This document shows positions 53,091 to 62,538 of a stretch of DNA of 64,000 nt, one piece after another. Origin of the DNA: Luoshenia tenuis (lineage in GTDB: Bacteria > Bacillota > Clostridia > Christensenellales > GCA-900066905); assembly GCF_014384745.1 (NCBI RefSeq), contig NZ_JACRSO010000001.1:682001-746000 (forward strand), written 5' to 3'. The position numbers were made by a program, and so were the translations under genes. The notes beneath the pieces are model-generated. The model made no database searches and was not told where the DNA came from. It saw only the letters and a list, made by a program, of their open reading frames with translations. The number at the start of each line of letters is the position of its first letter. Position 1 is the stretch's first letter.

Positions 53091-54851
53091 TCAGCACTTT
53101 TCATCACCTGGCAAGCTCCAGCTCTGGCTTTCTGTTTGCAATGCCACCATATGCTTAAAGGGCCCGTCCCTTTCCAACAGCCGGCTTGGACTGCCGATCT
53201 CGGCCACCTTTCCACCGGAAATCACCACGACCTTGTCCGCCCCCATAACGGTGCGCATGCGGTGGGCGATGATCAATACCGTCTTATCCCGTATCAGGCC
53301 TGAAAGCGCTGCCTGTACTGCCGTTTCGTTTTCTACATCCAGCGAGGCCGTGGCCTCGTCCAGCAGGATCACCGGCGCATCCTTGAGCAGCGCCCGGGCG
53401 ATCGAGATGCGCTGACGCTCCCCACCCGAAAGCGTCGCGCCGTTTTCACCAATCAACGTATCATAGCCCTCCGGTAGTTTTTGGACAAACGAATCGCATT
53501 GTGCGGCATGGGCTGCCGCCAGAACTTCCTCGTCCGTGGCGTCCCGGCGCCCCAGGCGGATATTTTCCATAATGGTATCCCGGAATAAGACCACGTCCTG
53601 AAAGACGATTGCGAAGCTCTGCAGCAGCGTTTCAGGCTCCACACGGGAAATGTCTATCCCGCCCAGGGTAATGCGCCCTTCGTTGACATCCCAGAAGCGG
53701 GCTGCCAGCTTGGCCGTAGTGGATTTACCTCCTCCGGAGGGGCCCACCAGCGCCGTAACCTCGCCCTGCCGGGCGGTAAAGGATACATCCTCCAGCACGC
53801 CCTCATCTTCATGATAGGCGAACTTAACGTGTTCAAATACGATGTCGTAATTTCGGGGCTTGCACTCCCTGGTGCCGGTCTGCACCGCCTGCTCTTCAAT
53901 CTCCCGCATACGCTGGATCCGGATCTGTGAACTGAATACCGCCGCCATATTCATAAAGATAAGGCTGATAGGGTCGTATAGGCGCGACGCCGCGATCAGG
54001 TAGATCAAAAATACCGTTAGATCCAAGCTGCCCTCGATCAGCAAGCTTACGCCCACCAGTACCGTTGTGGCCAAGCCCAATTTAAGAAATGCCTGTGCAG
54101 AGGTGATAAAGCTGCCCGTAACCAGCTCGGAACGGATCGTCGCCCTTTCAGCCTGGTCCAGCTTCTCCTCCAACCCCTGAAGATACCGCTCCTTTTGGTT
54201 GCAGGCTTTGATATCCTTCACCGTTTCCAGCAATTCCTGCAGTCCATCGGTCGCCCTGCGCTTGGCCAAAAAATTGCGGGTACTGAACCGGTCCTGCAAA
54301 AAGCGGGAGCCTAGTACCAGCGCAAAGGCTACTGGTACCACCCAAAGCACCGCAAGCCCCATGCGCCAGTCCATCGCCAGCAGACCGATGGCGATCAGTA
54401 CGGTAAAGATCACCGTTCCCCATAGCTGGGGCACATAGTGGGAGAAGGCTTGCTCCAGGGCGCTGCAATCCGCCATCATGGTCGCTGTCAGATCAGAAAG
54501 ATCCCGATTACCGAAAAAGGATAGCGGCAGTTCTCTCAGCTTTTCGCCCAAACGGATACGCCGGTTGGCGCTCTCTTGATAGGTTGCGATATACAACGCC
54601 TTGTATTGGAACCAGTGGACGATATAGATCACAGCCACCAGCAGTGCGCTCAGGGCCGTCAGCCCCCACACGCCCTGGGCCGGGTCGCCGCCCGTCATCA
54701 GAGCCGAAATGATATTGCCCAGCGCCATCACCAGCAGGCCCACCGGAATCATCAGGCTCAAATTGGCCGCCACGGTCCACAACGTCGCCTTGACCAAATC
54801 TTTTGCGCCCTGTGTAGTCAAGGCATATGCCTTTTGGATCTTTGCGATCAT
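53091..54851 (-). CDS. ABC half-transporter, membrane and ATPase domains (second of pair)
   Basis: Six membrane helices are followed by an ATPase with Walker A GPSGGGKSTTA, signature LSGGERQRISIARAL and Walker B PVILLDEATASLDVENE. It is an exporter-fold protein and likely pairs with the neighbour as a heterodimer. Start at MIAKIQKAYAL overlaps the stop of that gene by four bases (ATGA). The pair lies behind a GTTAG-N6-CTAAC operator, so it is likely controlled by iron; siderophore export or IrtAB/YbtPQ-like siderophore uptake are both possible. Confidence 0.92.
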   Translation of the reverse strand: MIAKIQKAYALTTQGAKDLVKATLWTVAANLSLMIPVGLLVMALGNIISALMTGGDPAQGVWGLTALSALLVAVIYIVHWFQYKALYIATYQESANRRIRLGEKLRELPLSFFGNRDLSDLTATMMADCSALEQAFSHYVPQLWGTVIFTVLIAIGLLAMDWRMGLAVLWVVPVAFALVLGSRFLQDRFSTRNFLAKRRATDGLQELLETVKDIKACNQKERYLQGLEEKLDQAERATIRSELVTGSFITSAQAFLKLGLATTVLVGVSLLIEGSLDLTVFLIYLIAASRLYDPISLIFMNMAAVFSSQIRIQRMREIEEQAVQTGTRECKPRNYDIVFEHVKFAYHEDEGVLEDVSFTARQGEVTALVGPSGGGKSTTAKLAARFWDVNEGRITLGGIDISRVEPETLLQSFAIVFQDVVLFRDTIMENIRLGRRDATDEEVLAAAHAAQCDSFVQKLPEGYDTLIGENGATLSGGERQRISIARALLKDAPVILLDEATASLDVENETAVQAALSGLIRDKTVLIIAHRMRTVMGADKVVVISGGKVAEIGSPSRLLERDGPFKHMVALQTESQSWSLPGDEKC

Positions 54852-56635
54852 ACCGCTGCCTCCTTTCCCACTTTCCACTGTGCAGAAGTTTGATAGTCCT
54901 GCCACATCGCATCATACAGCCCATGCGCCTCAAGCAGCGCCCGGTGGGTGCCTCGCTCGGCAATGGCCCCATCCTTCAGAACCAAGATTTCATCGGCGTT
55001 CTGGATCGTGGACAGACGGTGGGCGATCATCAGCACCGTCTTTCCCCGGATCAGCGTTTCAAACGCCCTTTGGATCAGCAGTTCGTTTTCCGGGTCTGCA
55101 AAGGCCGTAGCTTCATCCAGCACGACGATGGGTGCGTCTTTTAAAATAGCGCGCGCCAGCGCCACGCGCTGCTGCTCCCCGCCCGAAAGATACACGCCTT
55201 TGGTACCGATCCGGGTATCCAAACCCTGCGGCAGTTTAGCCAAAATATCGTCGCACTGGGCCAGATGCAGGGCCTCTAACACTTGTTCCCGCGTGGCCTC
55301 GGGCCGGGCAGCCCGAATATTTTCCAATAGGCTGGTTTTAAATAAACGGGTATCCTGAAATACAAACGCCACCTGATCCATTAGTTCTTGGGTCGCCAGC
55401 TCGCGTACATCCGCGCCACCGATCAGCACCTGTCCTTCCTGTACATCCCAAAATCGGGGGATCAGGCTGGCCGCAGTGGTCTTTCCGCCTCCGGATGGGC
55501 CAACTAGCGCGACTGTTTGGCCTGCCCGTACGCGGAAGGAAACCTGGCGCAGCGCCGGCGCTTTGGCTTGCGGATAGGTAAAGGTCACGTTTTTCAGTTC
55601 AACCTCCGCGCCCCTGGCCCGCTGCGGGCGTCCGCTCTCCGGCAGAGGCTGCACGGCCAATATCTCGTCCAGCTTGCGCACGGCCTCGTCCGCCTCCATC
55701 GTCGCCTGCCCTGCGTACATAATACGCATCATCATCGTGGCGCACAGCGGCGTAAAGAGGATATAGAATATTAAATCCACCAGTACCGTCCAGCCGCCAC
55801 CGCTGCACAGCAGCATCCCAAGCGGGATCAGTAACAAAAACGTACCGTTTAGCACGGTGGTAAAGCCCGTCATGGGTTTGCCACAGGACAGCGCGTAATC
55901 CGTAGCCAGTTTACTGTAGCGCATGATGGAGGCATAAAAGCTCTTGAAGGAGTAAACCGTCTGCTGGAAGACTTTGACGACCGGGATGCCCCGCACGTAC
56001 TCTGTAGCTTCCGCGCTTAGATCCTCAATGGCTTTTTGATAGGTACTGAAAAACCTGGCGTTATTACCGCCCATCATCCGGGTGAGCAGATAGACCGAAA
56101 TCAGCATCGGCACCAGGCAAGCCAGCCCCATCCGCCAATCGAAGACAAAAAGCAGCACCACAGCCGCTACCGGCGTTATTACAGCCCCAACCAGATCTGG
56201 CAATTCATGGGCTAGCATTTGCTCGGTCATCCCGGCGTTATCGTCGATCTGCTTGCGCAGTTTACCGGATTGGCTGGCATTCAGGTAGCCCAGCGGCACG
56301 TTTACCAAGTGTCTGGCCGCCGCCTTGCGCATGTTTTTAGCCGTGCGGAAAGCTGCCAGGTGGGTACACATCAGGGCCGCGAAATATACCGCCGCGCTGC
56401 CCAGCGCAAACCACAGTGCAGCCCACCCGTACCGAACAAGGCCCTGGGCTTGCGCGTAATCCGGCATCGCCTGGAATACGCCCCGCGCCACAAACCAAAT
56501 GCAGATGTAGGGCGCCAGCGCTAACACAGCCGATATACCTGAGAGCGTGCAGCCCAATACCGTCAGCTTTTTATGGCCGCCGGCATAAGTTAAAAGCCTG
56601 GCGATGCTGTTCTTATTTTTATCTTTCACGTCCAT
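54848..56635 (-). CDS. ABC half-transporter, membrane and ATPase domains (first of pair)
   Basis: The 595-residue protein has an exporter-type membrane domain and an ATPase with Walker A GPSGGGKTTAA, signature LSGGEQQRVALARAI and Walker B IVVLDEATAFADPENE. AAAGGAGG precedes the ATG. It is translationally coupled to the second half-transporter. A leader with two tiny open frames and the GTTAG-N6-CTAAC operator lies upstream. The substrate is not visible; sequences of this sort in other bacteria import or export siderophores or peptides. Confidence 0.92.
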   Translation of the reverse strand: MDVKDKNKNSIARLLTYAGGHKKLTVLGCTLSGISAVLALAPYICIWFVARGVFQAMPDYAQAQGLVRYGWAALWFALGSAAVYFAALMCTHLAAFRTAKNMRKAAARHLVNVPLGYLNASQSGKLRKQIDDNAGMTEQMLAHELPDLVGAVITPVAAVVLLFVFDWRMGLACLVPMLISVYLLTRMMGGNNARFFSTYQKAIEDLSAEATEYVRGIPVVKVFQQTVYSFKSFYASIMRYSKLATDYALSCGKPMTGFTTVLNGTFLLLIPLGMLLCSGGGWTVLVDLIFYILFTPLCATMMMRIMYAGQATMEADEAVRKLDEILAVQPLPESGRPQRARGAEVELKNVTFTYPQAKAPALRQVSFRVRAGQTVALVGPSGGGKTTAASLIPRFWDVQEGQVLIGGADVRELATQELMDQVAFVFQDTRLFKTSLLENIRAARPEATREQVLEALHLAQCDDILAKLPQGLDTRIGTKGVYLSGGEQQRVALARAILKDAPIVVLDEATAFADPENELLIQRAFETLIRGKTVLMIAHRLSTIQNADEILVLKDGAIAERGTHRALLEAHGLYDAMWQDYQTSAQWKVGKEAAV

Positions 56636-56668
56636 ACCTCCTTTGTCCTCTCCTTCAGGGCATAAGAT

Positions 56669-56698
56669 CTACAAACCCGCGAAGGGTTCCCGATTCAT
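56669..56698 (-). CDS. possible 9-residue leader peptide
   Basis: MNREPFAGL is encoded after GGGGGG; it follows the stop of the 13-residue frame by seven bases. It may be a leader peptide or have no meaning; coding is unproven. Confidence 0.2.
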   Translation of the reverse strand: MNREPFAGL

Positions 56699-56705
56699 CC
56701 CCCCA

Positions 56706-56747
56706 TTAGGGCGGCAGAGTTAATCCTCCTAAACGTCCGGCAATCAT
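56706..56747 (-). CDS. possible 13-residue leader peptide
   Basis: MIAGRLGGLTLPP is encoded directly after a strong ribosome site (AAGGAGGTGACGAC) that touches the GTTAG-N6-CTAAC operator. It lies 70 bp before the ABC pair. The perfect ribosome site suggests translation; a regulatory leader role is an inference. Confidence 0.4.
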   Translation of the reverse strand: MIAGRLGGLTLPP

Positions 56748-56762
56748 GTCGTCACCTCCTTA

Positions 56763-56778
56763 GTTAGTTCTAACTAAC
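56763..56778 (-). promoter_or_regulatory. GTTAG-N6-CTAAC operator of the ABC pair
   Basis: A perfect inverted repeat lies immediately before the ribosome site of the 13-residue leader frame. No convincing minus-35/minus-10 pair was found; CACAAT lies just upstream. Confidence 0.7.
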
Positions 56779-56806
56779 TATTGTGCAAAAAGAAAAGGCT
56801 ACACTA

Positions 56807-57421
56807 TCACATTCCCAGTATAGCCCTCCAGCCGGGATAGAAGAAACTTTGAAAGGTCTGCAGATAATGTTGTGCATCCGCCGGGGCAAAGTCATGCACC
56901 ACTACCTCAAAAAGCGCCGTAACATAAGCGCTCAGCAGCAGGTGCAGCTCATCTTCGCGCACCTCATTAACGGCATAGCCTCTTTTTCGCGCTTCATCCA
57001 AAAACGAAAGCGTTTCCTTTTGTTCCAGCATCACCAGCTCGTGCAAGTAGTTAGCATACCGCGTCCCTTCCGAGCGGCAGATCAGCAGCTTAAACGCGTC
57101 AAAGTTCGGATAAACGGCCTCCATCATCATCGCCGCATCCGCGCCCTCTTCCCACATGGCATCCAGATCGTTCTGATCCAGCCGGGCATATTCCCGCGCT
57201 CGATGGGCCGCATACCAGCTCTCTGCAGCCGCCAAAGCCGGCGCCACCAGCGCGGCAAACAGCGCCTCCTTATCGGCGAAATGCCGGTAAAGGCCTGCGG
57301 CGCTCATCCCTACCCGGGCAGCGATGCTCCGCATCGAGGCCTGCTTAAATCCCTTTTCTAAAAACTCCCGTTTGGCGGCCCGCACGATCTTCTCATGGGC
57401 CGCAGTCTTATCCCTGGGCAT
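56807..57421 (-). CDS. TetR/AcrR-family transcriptional regulator
   Basis: The N-terminal helix-turn-helix (AAHEKIVRAAKREFLEKGFKQASMRSIAARVGMSAAGLYRHFADKEALF, about residues 7-52) is followed by a helical ligand-binding domain. The ATG at 57421 with GGAGG upstream gives 204 residues. It lies upstream of and on the same strand as the ABC pair, about 170 bp away, and probably controls it or senses its substrate. A GTTAGCTAAC palindrome at 57447-57456 upstream could be its own operator. Confidence 0.9.
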   Translation of the reverse strand: MPRDKTAAHEKIVRAAKREFLEKGFKQASMRSIAARVGMSAAGLYRHFADKEALFAALVAPALAAAESWYAAHRAREYARLDQNDLDAMWEEGADAAMMMEAVYPNFDAFKLLICRSEGTRYANYLHELVMLEQKETLSFLDEARKRGYAVNEVREDELHLLLSAYVTALFEVVVHDFAPADAQHYLQTFQSFFYPGWRAILGM

Positions 57422-57617
57422 ATTTCCTCCGTTTTTAGAGAACATTGTTAGCTAACGCCGTTAATAGCATAGCACATCCGATTTTGCGCTGTCAAGTCTT
57501 CCTTAAGTAGCGCGCGTTTTCTATCCGCGAAAGGGCCGTCCCTTTTATGTAGTCTTTCGTTTATGCCATCTTAAATCCCATCTTTATCGCTGTTTTGGCC
57601 AGTTTTGCAACACACAA

Positions 57618-57647
57618 TAAAGAAGCGGATGGGCTTACCCCATCCGC
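57618..57647 (-). terminator. intrinsic terminator after the amino-acid ABC operon
   Basis: The stem GCGGATGGG/CCCATCCGC is followed on the minus strand by TTCTTTATT. Confidence 0.75.
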
Positions 57648-57660
57648 CTGTCCGCCGCTT

Positions 57661-58419
57661 TTATAACGCCAATACCTGTTTGAGAAAGGCTTTGGTGCGC
57701 TCATGCTGCGGGTTATAAAAAATATCCTGCGCCGTGCCCTGTTCCACCACCAGCCCATCGGCCATAAAGATCACCCGGTCTGCAACCTCGCGGGCAAAGG
57801 CCAGCTCATGGGTGACCACCAGCATGGTCATATGCTCCCGCGCCAAATCGCGCATAACGGCGAGCACCTCGCCCGTCAGCTCCGGGTCCAGTGCCGATGT
57901 GGGCTCGTCAAAACTCATCAGGTCCGGCTTCATAGCCAGCGCACGGGCGATGGCTACGCGCTGCGCCTGCCCGCCGGAAAGTTCATAGGGGTAGCTGTTC
58001 GCCTTATCCGCCAGGCCCACCTTTTGCAGCATCTCCATGGCTACCGCCTCCGCAGCCGCCTTTTCCGCCTTTTGCACCACGATCTGCGCCTCCATCAGGT
58101 TGCGCTTAACGCTCAGGTGCGGGAACAGGTTATAGCTTTGGAAGACCATGCCCATCTTACGCCGCATGGCGCGTATCTCCGCCTCTCCGGCATAGACCCC
58201 ATCTTGTACCATGGGCGCGCCTTCAACGATGATGCTGCCCGCCTCGATCCTTTCCTGATAATTGATACACCGCAAAAGCGTACTTTTACCCGAACCGGAG
58301 GGGCCGATGATCGCCACCGTTTCGCCCCGGTCTACCTCCAGGCCCACGCCGCGCAGCACTTCCAGCTGCCCAAAGCGCTTGCACAGGCCCTCAACCTTTA
58401 ACATTTCTTGTCCCTGCAT
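57661..58419 (-). CDS. polar amino-acid ABC transporter ATPase (GlnQ type)
   Basis: The ATPase of an amino-acid importer shows Walker [13 protein letters not shown] loop, signature [15 protein letters not shown] and Walker [15 protein letters not shown]. At 252 residues it has normal length. AGGAGGG precedes the ATG, ten bases after the permease stop. It is the last of the binding protein-permease-ATPase operon. Confidence 0.94.
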   Translation of the reverse strand: MQGQEMLKVEGLCKRFGQLEVLRGVGLEVDRGETVAIIGPSGSGKSTLLRCINYQERIEAGSIIVEGAPMVQDGVYAGEAEIRAMRRKMGMVFQSYNLFPHLSVKRNLMEAQIVVQKAEKAAAEAVAMEMLQKVGLADKANSYPYELSGGQAQRVAIARALAMKPDLMSFDEPTSALDPELTGEVLAVMRDLAREHMTMLVVTHELAFAREVADRVIFMADGLVVEQGTAQDIFYNPQHERTKAFLKQVLAL

Positions 58420-58429
58420 ATCGGCCCTC

Positions 58430-59089
58430 CTAGCGGTAATAGTCGAATTTCGACTCGGTCCAGTGCAGCCCCTTGGTGACCAGGGCGTTCATCACCAAAT
58501 AGAAAACGCCGGCGATGACCAGGGGGATGATGTTGCTGTCCCGCATCATGGCGATGTTGCCCGCGTGCAGAAGCTCGCTAAGGCCGATGGTGTACACCAG
58601 CGCCGTATCCTTGACCAGGTTGATCACCTCGTTGCCCACGCTGGGGAGCACGCGCTTAAAGACCTGCGGAAGCACGATCCTGCGCATGGTCTGCCCATAG
58701 GTCATGCCCAGCATATCCGCCGCCTCAAACTGGCCCTTTTCAATCGACTGGATACCGCCACGGAAGATCTCGCTGAAATAGGCCGCGTAATTAATGGTGA
58801 TCGACAGTACCGCCGCCAGAAAGCGGTCGATCTTGATCCCCAGCATACCGATGCCGAAATATACGAACAAAATCTGCAACATCAGCGGCGTGCCACGCAT
58901 CACCAATATATAAACGTTGATGACCCATTTAAGCGGCTTGCGCTTGGAGATACTGCCCAGCGCCAACACAAAGCCCACCGGCAGCGCGATCAGGATCGTG
59001 AGCACGAAGAGTTCGATCGTGGTCAACGACCCCATACAAAGGGATTGAAGAAGGTCTCCCAACCGGGACATATCCTGAAAGTAGATCAT
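58430..59089 (-). CDS. polar amino-acid ABC transporter permease
   Basis: The permease of 219 residues has the HisM/GlnP plan with about five membrane helices and the conserved EAA loop region ([20 protein letters not shown]). It lies between the binding protein and the ATPase. A hairpin before it may reduce its expression compared with the binding protein. Confidence 0.94.
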   Translation of the reverse strand: MIYFQDMSRLGDLLQSLCMGSLTTIELFVLTILIALPVGFVLALGSISKRKPLKWVINVYILVMRGTPLMLQILFVYFGIGMLGIKIDRFLAAVLSITINYAAYFSEIFRGGIQSIEKGQFEAADMLGMTYGQTMRRIVLPQVFKRVLPSVGNEVINLVKDTALVYTIGLSELLHAGNIAMMRDSNIIPLVIAGVFYLVMNALVTKGLHWTESKFDYYR

Positions 59090-59109
59090 TTTTCTCTCCT
59101 GGTAAGGCG

Positions 59110-59138
59110 AAAACAGGCCGCGTCAACCGAGCGGCCTG
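59110..59138 (-). terminator. hairpin between binding protein and permease genes
   Basis: The stem CAGGCCGC/GCGGCCTG is followed on the minus strand by TTTT and lies 22 bp after the binding protein stop. It looks like a partial terminator that lets more binding protein be made than permease. Confidence 0.6.
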
Positions 59139-59160
59139 CCTCATAGCCCATTATTTTACA

Positions 59161-59976
59161 TTACTTCTTAATGGAAACATCCTTGCCGAACCACTTCTCA
59201 GAGATGGTCTTGTAGGTGCCGTCGTCAATCATTTCCTGGATGATCTTATCGATCTCGTTCTTCAGCGCGGTATCGCCCTTGCGCATGCCAATGCCGTATT
59301 CCTCCTGCGCCAGCACATCGTCCAGCACCTTGAACTTGCCCGCGTTGCTCTCCAGGCTCACATAGTAGTTACCTACCACCGAGTCCACCAGCACCGCATC
59401 CACCTGGCCGTTAGCCAGATCCATCAGCGCCTTTACATTATCGGCAAAGCCGACCGTATCCTTCAGAGAATTCTTCAGCGCTTCATCCTTATCCAGCGCG
59501 TCTACCGCGGAGGAACCGTCCTGCAGGGCTATGACCTTGCCGGCCAGGTCAGCCTTGCTGGCGATGGAAGAATCCGCCTTGACCACGATGATCTGCTCAT
59601 TATACATATAGGGCTCCGAGAAGGTCAGCTCCTGCTTGCGCTCCTCGGTGATGGTGAAGCCGTTCCAGAGCACGTCTACGTTCTTGTTCTTCAGCTCCAT
59701 CTCCTTGGCCTTCCAATCGATGGGCTGCAGCACCAGCTCCACGCCCATGCGGCTGGTCACCTCTTTGGCGATGTCCACGTCAAAGCCTACGATCTCGTTC
59801 TTCTCATCCCTAAAGCCCATGGGCGGGAAGGAATCGTCCAGGCCCATGATCAGCTTGCCGTTTTCCTTGATATAGTTCAGAGAATTGTCCGCCGCCTCGC
59901 TTTGGCAGCCAAAGCACCCCAGCAACATAACTGCCGCCAGCGCGACCAACAATAACTTACTTGCCTTTGCCTTCAT
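59161..59976 (-). CDS. polar amino-acid ABC transporter substrate-binding lipoprotein
   Basis: The lipobox LLGC (Cys about residue 21) anchors the protein outside the membrane. The two-lobed binding domain shows LIMGLDDSFPPMGFRDEKNEIVGFDVDIAKEVTSRMGVE, the ligand region SEPYMYNEQIIVV and a C-terminal ISEKWFGKD. It resembles glutamine, glutamate or cystine binders; the exact amino acid is not visible. It is the first gene of the operon. Confidence 0.94.
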   Translation of the reverse strand: MKAKASKLLLVALAAVMLLGCFGCQSEAADNSLNYIKENGKLIMGLDDSFPPMGFRDEKNEIVGFDVDIAKEVTSRMGVELVLQPIDWKAKEMELKNKNVDVLWNGFTITEERKQELTFSEPYMYNEQIIVVKADSSIASKADLAGKVIALQDGSSAVDALDKDEALKNSLKDTVGFADNVKALMDLANGQVDAVLVDSVVGNYYVSLESNAGKFKVLDDVLAQEEYGIGMRKGDTALKNEIDKIIQEMIDDGTYKTISEKWFGKDVSIKK

Positions 59977-60152
59977 AATTGAATACCCCTCTCACATGAT
60001 GTGTTACGGGCCCATTATACACTATTGCATTAGCGAAGTAAAGCGCCTTTTTACAAATTTCTGCCGTTTCTGCCCTGCCGCCTCGTAATTTTCCCCCTTC
60101 TGCCGCCAGAATTCTCCAAAACATGCTTCAAGCGCGCATCTATTCGTATCAA

Positions 60153-60176
60153 CAAAGCCAGGGAATATTCCCTGGC
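60153..60176 (-). terminator. terminator after the HTH regulator
   Basis: The perfect palindrome GCCAGGGAATATTCCCTGGC is followed on the minus strand by a short T-rich stretch. Confidence 0.6.
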
Positions 60177-60192
60177 CTTGGAATTGGCGCTG

Positions 60193-60795
60193 TCAAGCTT
60201 TTGCCCCGCGCCTGAGGCGGTAAAGGGCAAGCCCGTGCCGGGTACAGTAAAGGTAGAGCTTGCCGCCCCCCAAATTGGGAACCCGCACGGCCGCCTCCTG
60301 CTCTGGGTACAGCCGCGTCAAAAAGACCCTGTCGCTCTTGATATAGGCGGCGAACAGCAGGTGGTGTTCCCGGGTCATCTCGTGGCCGATCGTAATATAG
60401 TAATCCACATCTACGGTCTCCACCTCGATCTTGGGGGACTCCTGCTCCTCAATCACCTTCAGCGGCTCCAACTTCCGGCCACAGCAGTGGATCGAAGCGC
60501 TGCCGGTGCTGACCAGCACATTATGACAGGTAGGGCATACGTAAAAGCGCACCCGCTCGATATTCCCGCTGTCCGGCTTGTTGGGGGTGATCTCTCCCTC
60601 CATCAGCTGGGTCACCTCCGCGCCCAGTATGACGGATAGCTCCGGCCAAAGCCCCACATCCGGGCAGCCCAAGCCGCATTCCCACTTAGATACCGTCTTA
60701 TTGGTGATGCCCAGTGCATCGGCAATATCCTGCTGGGTCAGCCCCTTTTCCTTTCGCAAACGGGCGATCAGACGCCCGATTTTTGCACAATCCAT
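60193..60795 (-). CDS. XRE-family regulator with Cys-rich C-terminal region
   Basis: An N-terminal Cro/C1-type helix-turn-helix (IGRLIARLRKEKGLTQQDIADALGITNKTVSKWECGLG) is followed by VCPTCHNVL and HCCGRKLEPL, a zinc or iron site of the rubredoxin/desulfoferrodoxin kind, and a C-terminal beta domain ending in a basic tail. GGGAGA lies before the chosen ATG. It is a transcription factor that may sense a metal or redox state. Confidence 0.88.
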   Translation of the reverse strand: MDCAKIGRLIARLRKEKGLTQQDIADALGITNKTVSKWECGLGCPDVGLWPELSVILGAEVTQLMEGEITPNKPDSGNIERVRFYVCPTCHNVLVSTGSASIHCCGRKLEPLKVIEEQESPKIEVETVDVDYYITIGHEMTREHHLLFAAYIKSDRVFLTRLYPEQEAAVRVPNLGGGKLYLYCTRHGLALYRLRRGAKA

Positions 60796-60880
60796 TTTTC
60801 TCTCCCTTTCCAAAAGGCTTTTTTCCCATTATAACGGCCCGGACGCCCTCAAACAATCCACGCTCCGTAGACCGGCATCT

Positions 60881-60914
60881 AAAAGCAAAGGCGCCCCTGC
60901 ATAGGGCGCCCTTT
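60881..60914 (-). terminator. terminator after the alcohol dehydrogenase
   Basis: The stem AAAGGCGCCC/GGGCGCCCTTT lies 17 bp after the stop of the next gene, with a short T-rich tail on the minus strand. Confidence 0.6.
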
Positions 60915-60930
60915 ACCGCTATTTTTCTTT

Positions 60931-61947
60931 TTAGAACGTCAGCGTTACCTTGCATACCTCTTCAGGATGATTTTCGATCTGCTCGATAGCGCGCTTGATA
61001 TCCGCCGCCGGGTAGGTATGCGAGCGCAGCAGCTCAGGCTTGAGCTTGCCCGCCTCCAGCGCCTCGATCACCTCGCCAAAGCGCGCGCGGCTCAGTCGGG
61101 AACCTACGATAGTCAGCTCCTTTTTGGTGATTTCGGATTGGGCAATGGCGGAAGGATTGGCGTTTAAACCGATGACCACGATCCGCCCCGCCGGGCAGGA
61201 CAGGCGCACGGCCTGCTCAAAAGTACCCACCGCGCATACCGTATCGATGATGACCGGCATGCCTTCGCCATCGGTAAATTCCATCACCGCTTTTTCCAGG
61301 TCCTCTTCCTTTACGTTAACCACCCGCGCGGCCCCGCTGGCCTTGGCCCGCTCCAGCCGCTGGGGCAAAACGTCGGTTACCATCACCTGGGCGCCCCGGC
61401 TGACCGCTACTTGCAGCGCACAAATGCTGATGGGGCCGCTGCCCATGATCAGCACCTTGTCGCCCTGGCCGATCTGCCCGCGCGCGTTGATCTGCATGCC
61501 GATGGAATAGGGCTCTACCAGCGCCAGCATGGTATCGTCCACCTCTTTGGAGAAGGTGTACAGGTTCTTTTCGGGCACCACCACGTACTCGCCAAAGCCG
61601 CCGTCCCGGTGTACGCCCATAACCTCCAGGGTAGAGCACACATTGTGCCGCCCGATCTTGCAGGCATAGCACTGTCCGCAGGCAACCACCGGGTCCACCG
61701 CCACGCGCTGGCCGATGCGCTCGGGCGATACCGCGCTGCCCACCTCTTCCACCACGCCGCCAAACTCGTGGCCGATCACCCGCGGATAGGTGGCCAGCGG
61801 ATTAGTACCATGGTAGATGTGCAGATCGCTGCCGCAAATGCCGCCTGCCAGCACCCGCACCAGTACCTCGTCCGGCTGGGTGATCTGGGGCTTGGGCAGG
61901 TCCGCTACCTCAAGCTTCTTAGGTTCTGGAATCAATACCGTCAACAC
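60931..61947 (-). CDS. zinc-dependent alcohol dehydrogenase (MDR family)
   Basis: The enzyme of 338 residues oxidises polyols or secondary alcohols with NAD(P). It has the catalytic zinc region CGSDLHIYHG with GHEFGGVVEEVG, the structural zinc loop CGQCYACKIGRHNVC, and the cofactor site GSGPISICALQVAVSRGAQVMVTD. It resembles L-threonine, sorbitol and idonate dehydrogenases. The start is a GTG behind AAAGGGGG. Its substrate cannot be told. Confidence 0.9.
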   Translation of the reverse strand: MLTVLIPEPKKLEVADLPKPQITQPDEVLVRVLAGGICGSDLHIYHGTNPLATYPRVIGHEFGGVVEEVGSAVSPERIGQRVAVDPVVACGQCYACKIGRHNVCSTLEVMGVHRDGGFGEYVVVPEKNLYTFSKEVDDTMLALVEPYSIGMQINARGQIGQGDKVLIMGSGPISICALQVAVSRGAQVMVTDVLPQRLERAKASGAARVVNVKEEDLEKAVMEFTDGEGMPVIIDTVCAVGTFEQAVRLSCPAGRIVVIGLNANPSAIAQSEITKKELTIVGSRLSRARFGEVIEALEAGKLKPELLRSHTYPAADIKRAIEQIENHPEEVCKVTLTF

Positions 61948-61961
61948 TTTTCAAGTCCCCC

Positions 61962-61990
61962 TTTAAAATTCCACAGGGCATTGCGCCCTG
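61962..61990 (-). terminator. possible terminator after the nitroreductase gene
   Basis: The stem CAGGGC/GCCCTG is followed on the minus strand by TTTTAAAG, five bases after the stop of the nitroreductase gene. Confidence 0.45.
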
Positions 61991-61995
61991 GCGCT

Positions 61996-62535
61996 CTAAA
62001 AATGATTATACCGCAAAAGCTCGCCCACTTCCAGCCGCTTGGGCTTCTCGGGCGTCTGGGCCGGGTATCCGCAGGCGATCAGCTCCACTACCTGCATATC
62101 CTCCGGCAGCCCTATCAGTTCTCCGGCCTTTTGCTGGTCAAAATGCCCGATCTGCACGGTCCCCAGGCCCATCCCGTGCGCCGCCAGGCAAAGCGCCTCC
62201 GCAGCACCGCCGCAGTCGAACATCATCCACCCCGCGGGGTCGGGACTGGCTACCTTGCCGCCCAGGTATCCGCTCTTTCCCTTTACGCCGCAAAGGACGA
62301 ATACCACCGCCGCTCCCAGCACGTTATTGACGTTATTGCCCGTGCAGGCCTGGCGGGCCATGGCCTCCCGGGCTGCATCCTCCGTCAGCGCCACAAAGCG
62401 CACACATTGGCTGTTGGCCCAGCTGGGCGCGTGCGAGGCGTGGTAGATCAGTTTTTCGATCTGCTCATGGCTCAACTTTTCGCCGGTAAATTTGCGCACC
62501 GTGCGCCGCGTCAAGATCCCTTCCAATAATTCCAT
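61996..62535 (-). CDS. nitroreductase-family FMN protein
   Basis: The protein starts MELLEGILTRRTVRKFTGEKL, the standard N-terminus of FMN nitroreductases, and continues with HAPSWANSQCVRFVAL, AALCLAAHGMGLGTVQIGHF-like sequence and VELIACGYPAQTP. At 179 residues it is of the short form. Its start lies three bases after the stop of the esterase gene, so the two are co-transcribed. Confidence 0.92.
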   Translation of the reverse strand: MELLEGILTRRTVRKFTGEKLSHEQIEKLIYHASHAPSWANSQCVRFVALTEDAAREAMARQACTGNNVNNVLGAAVVFVLCGVKGKSGYLGGKVASPDPAGWMMFDCGGAAEALCLAAHGMGLGTVQIGHFDQQKAGELIGLPEDMQVVELIACGYPAQTPEKPKRLEVGELLRYNHF

Positions 62536-62538
62536 GGT

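Noticed and set aside
57447..57456. GTTAGCTAAC palindrome before the TetR gene as a sixth operator of the iron regulon
   Set aside because: The half-sites match but there is no six-base spacer, so it is more likely a TetR operator or chance.
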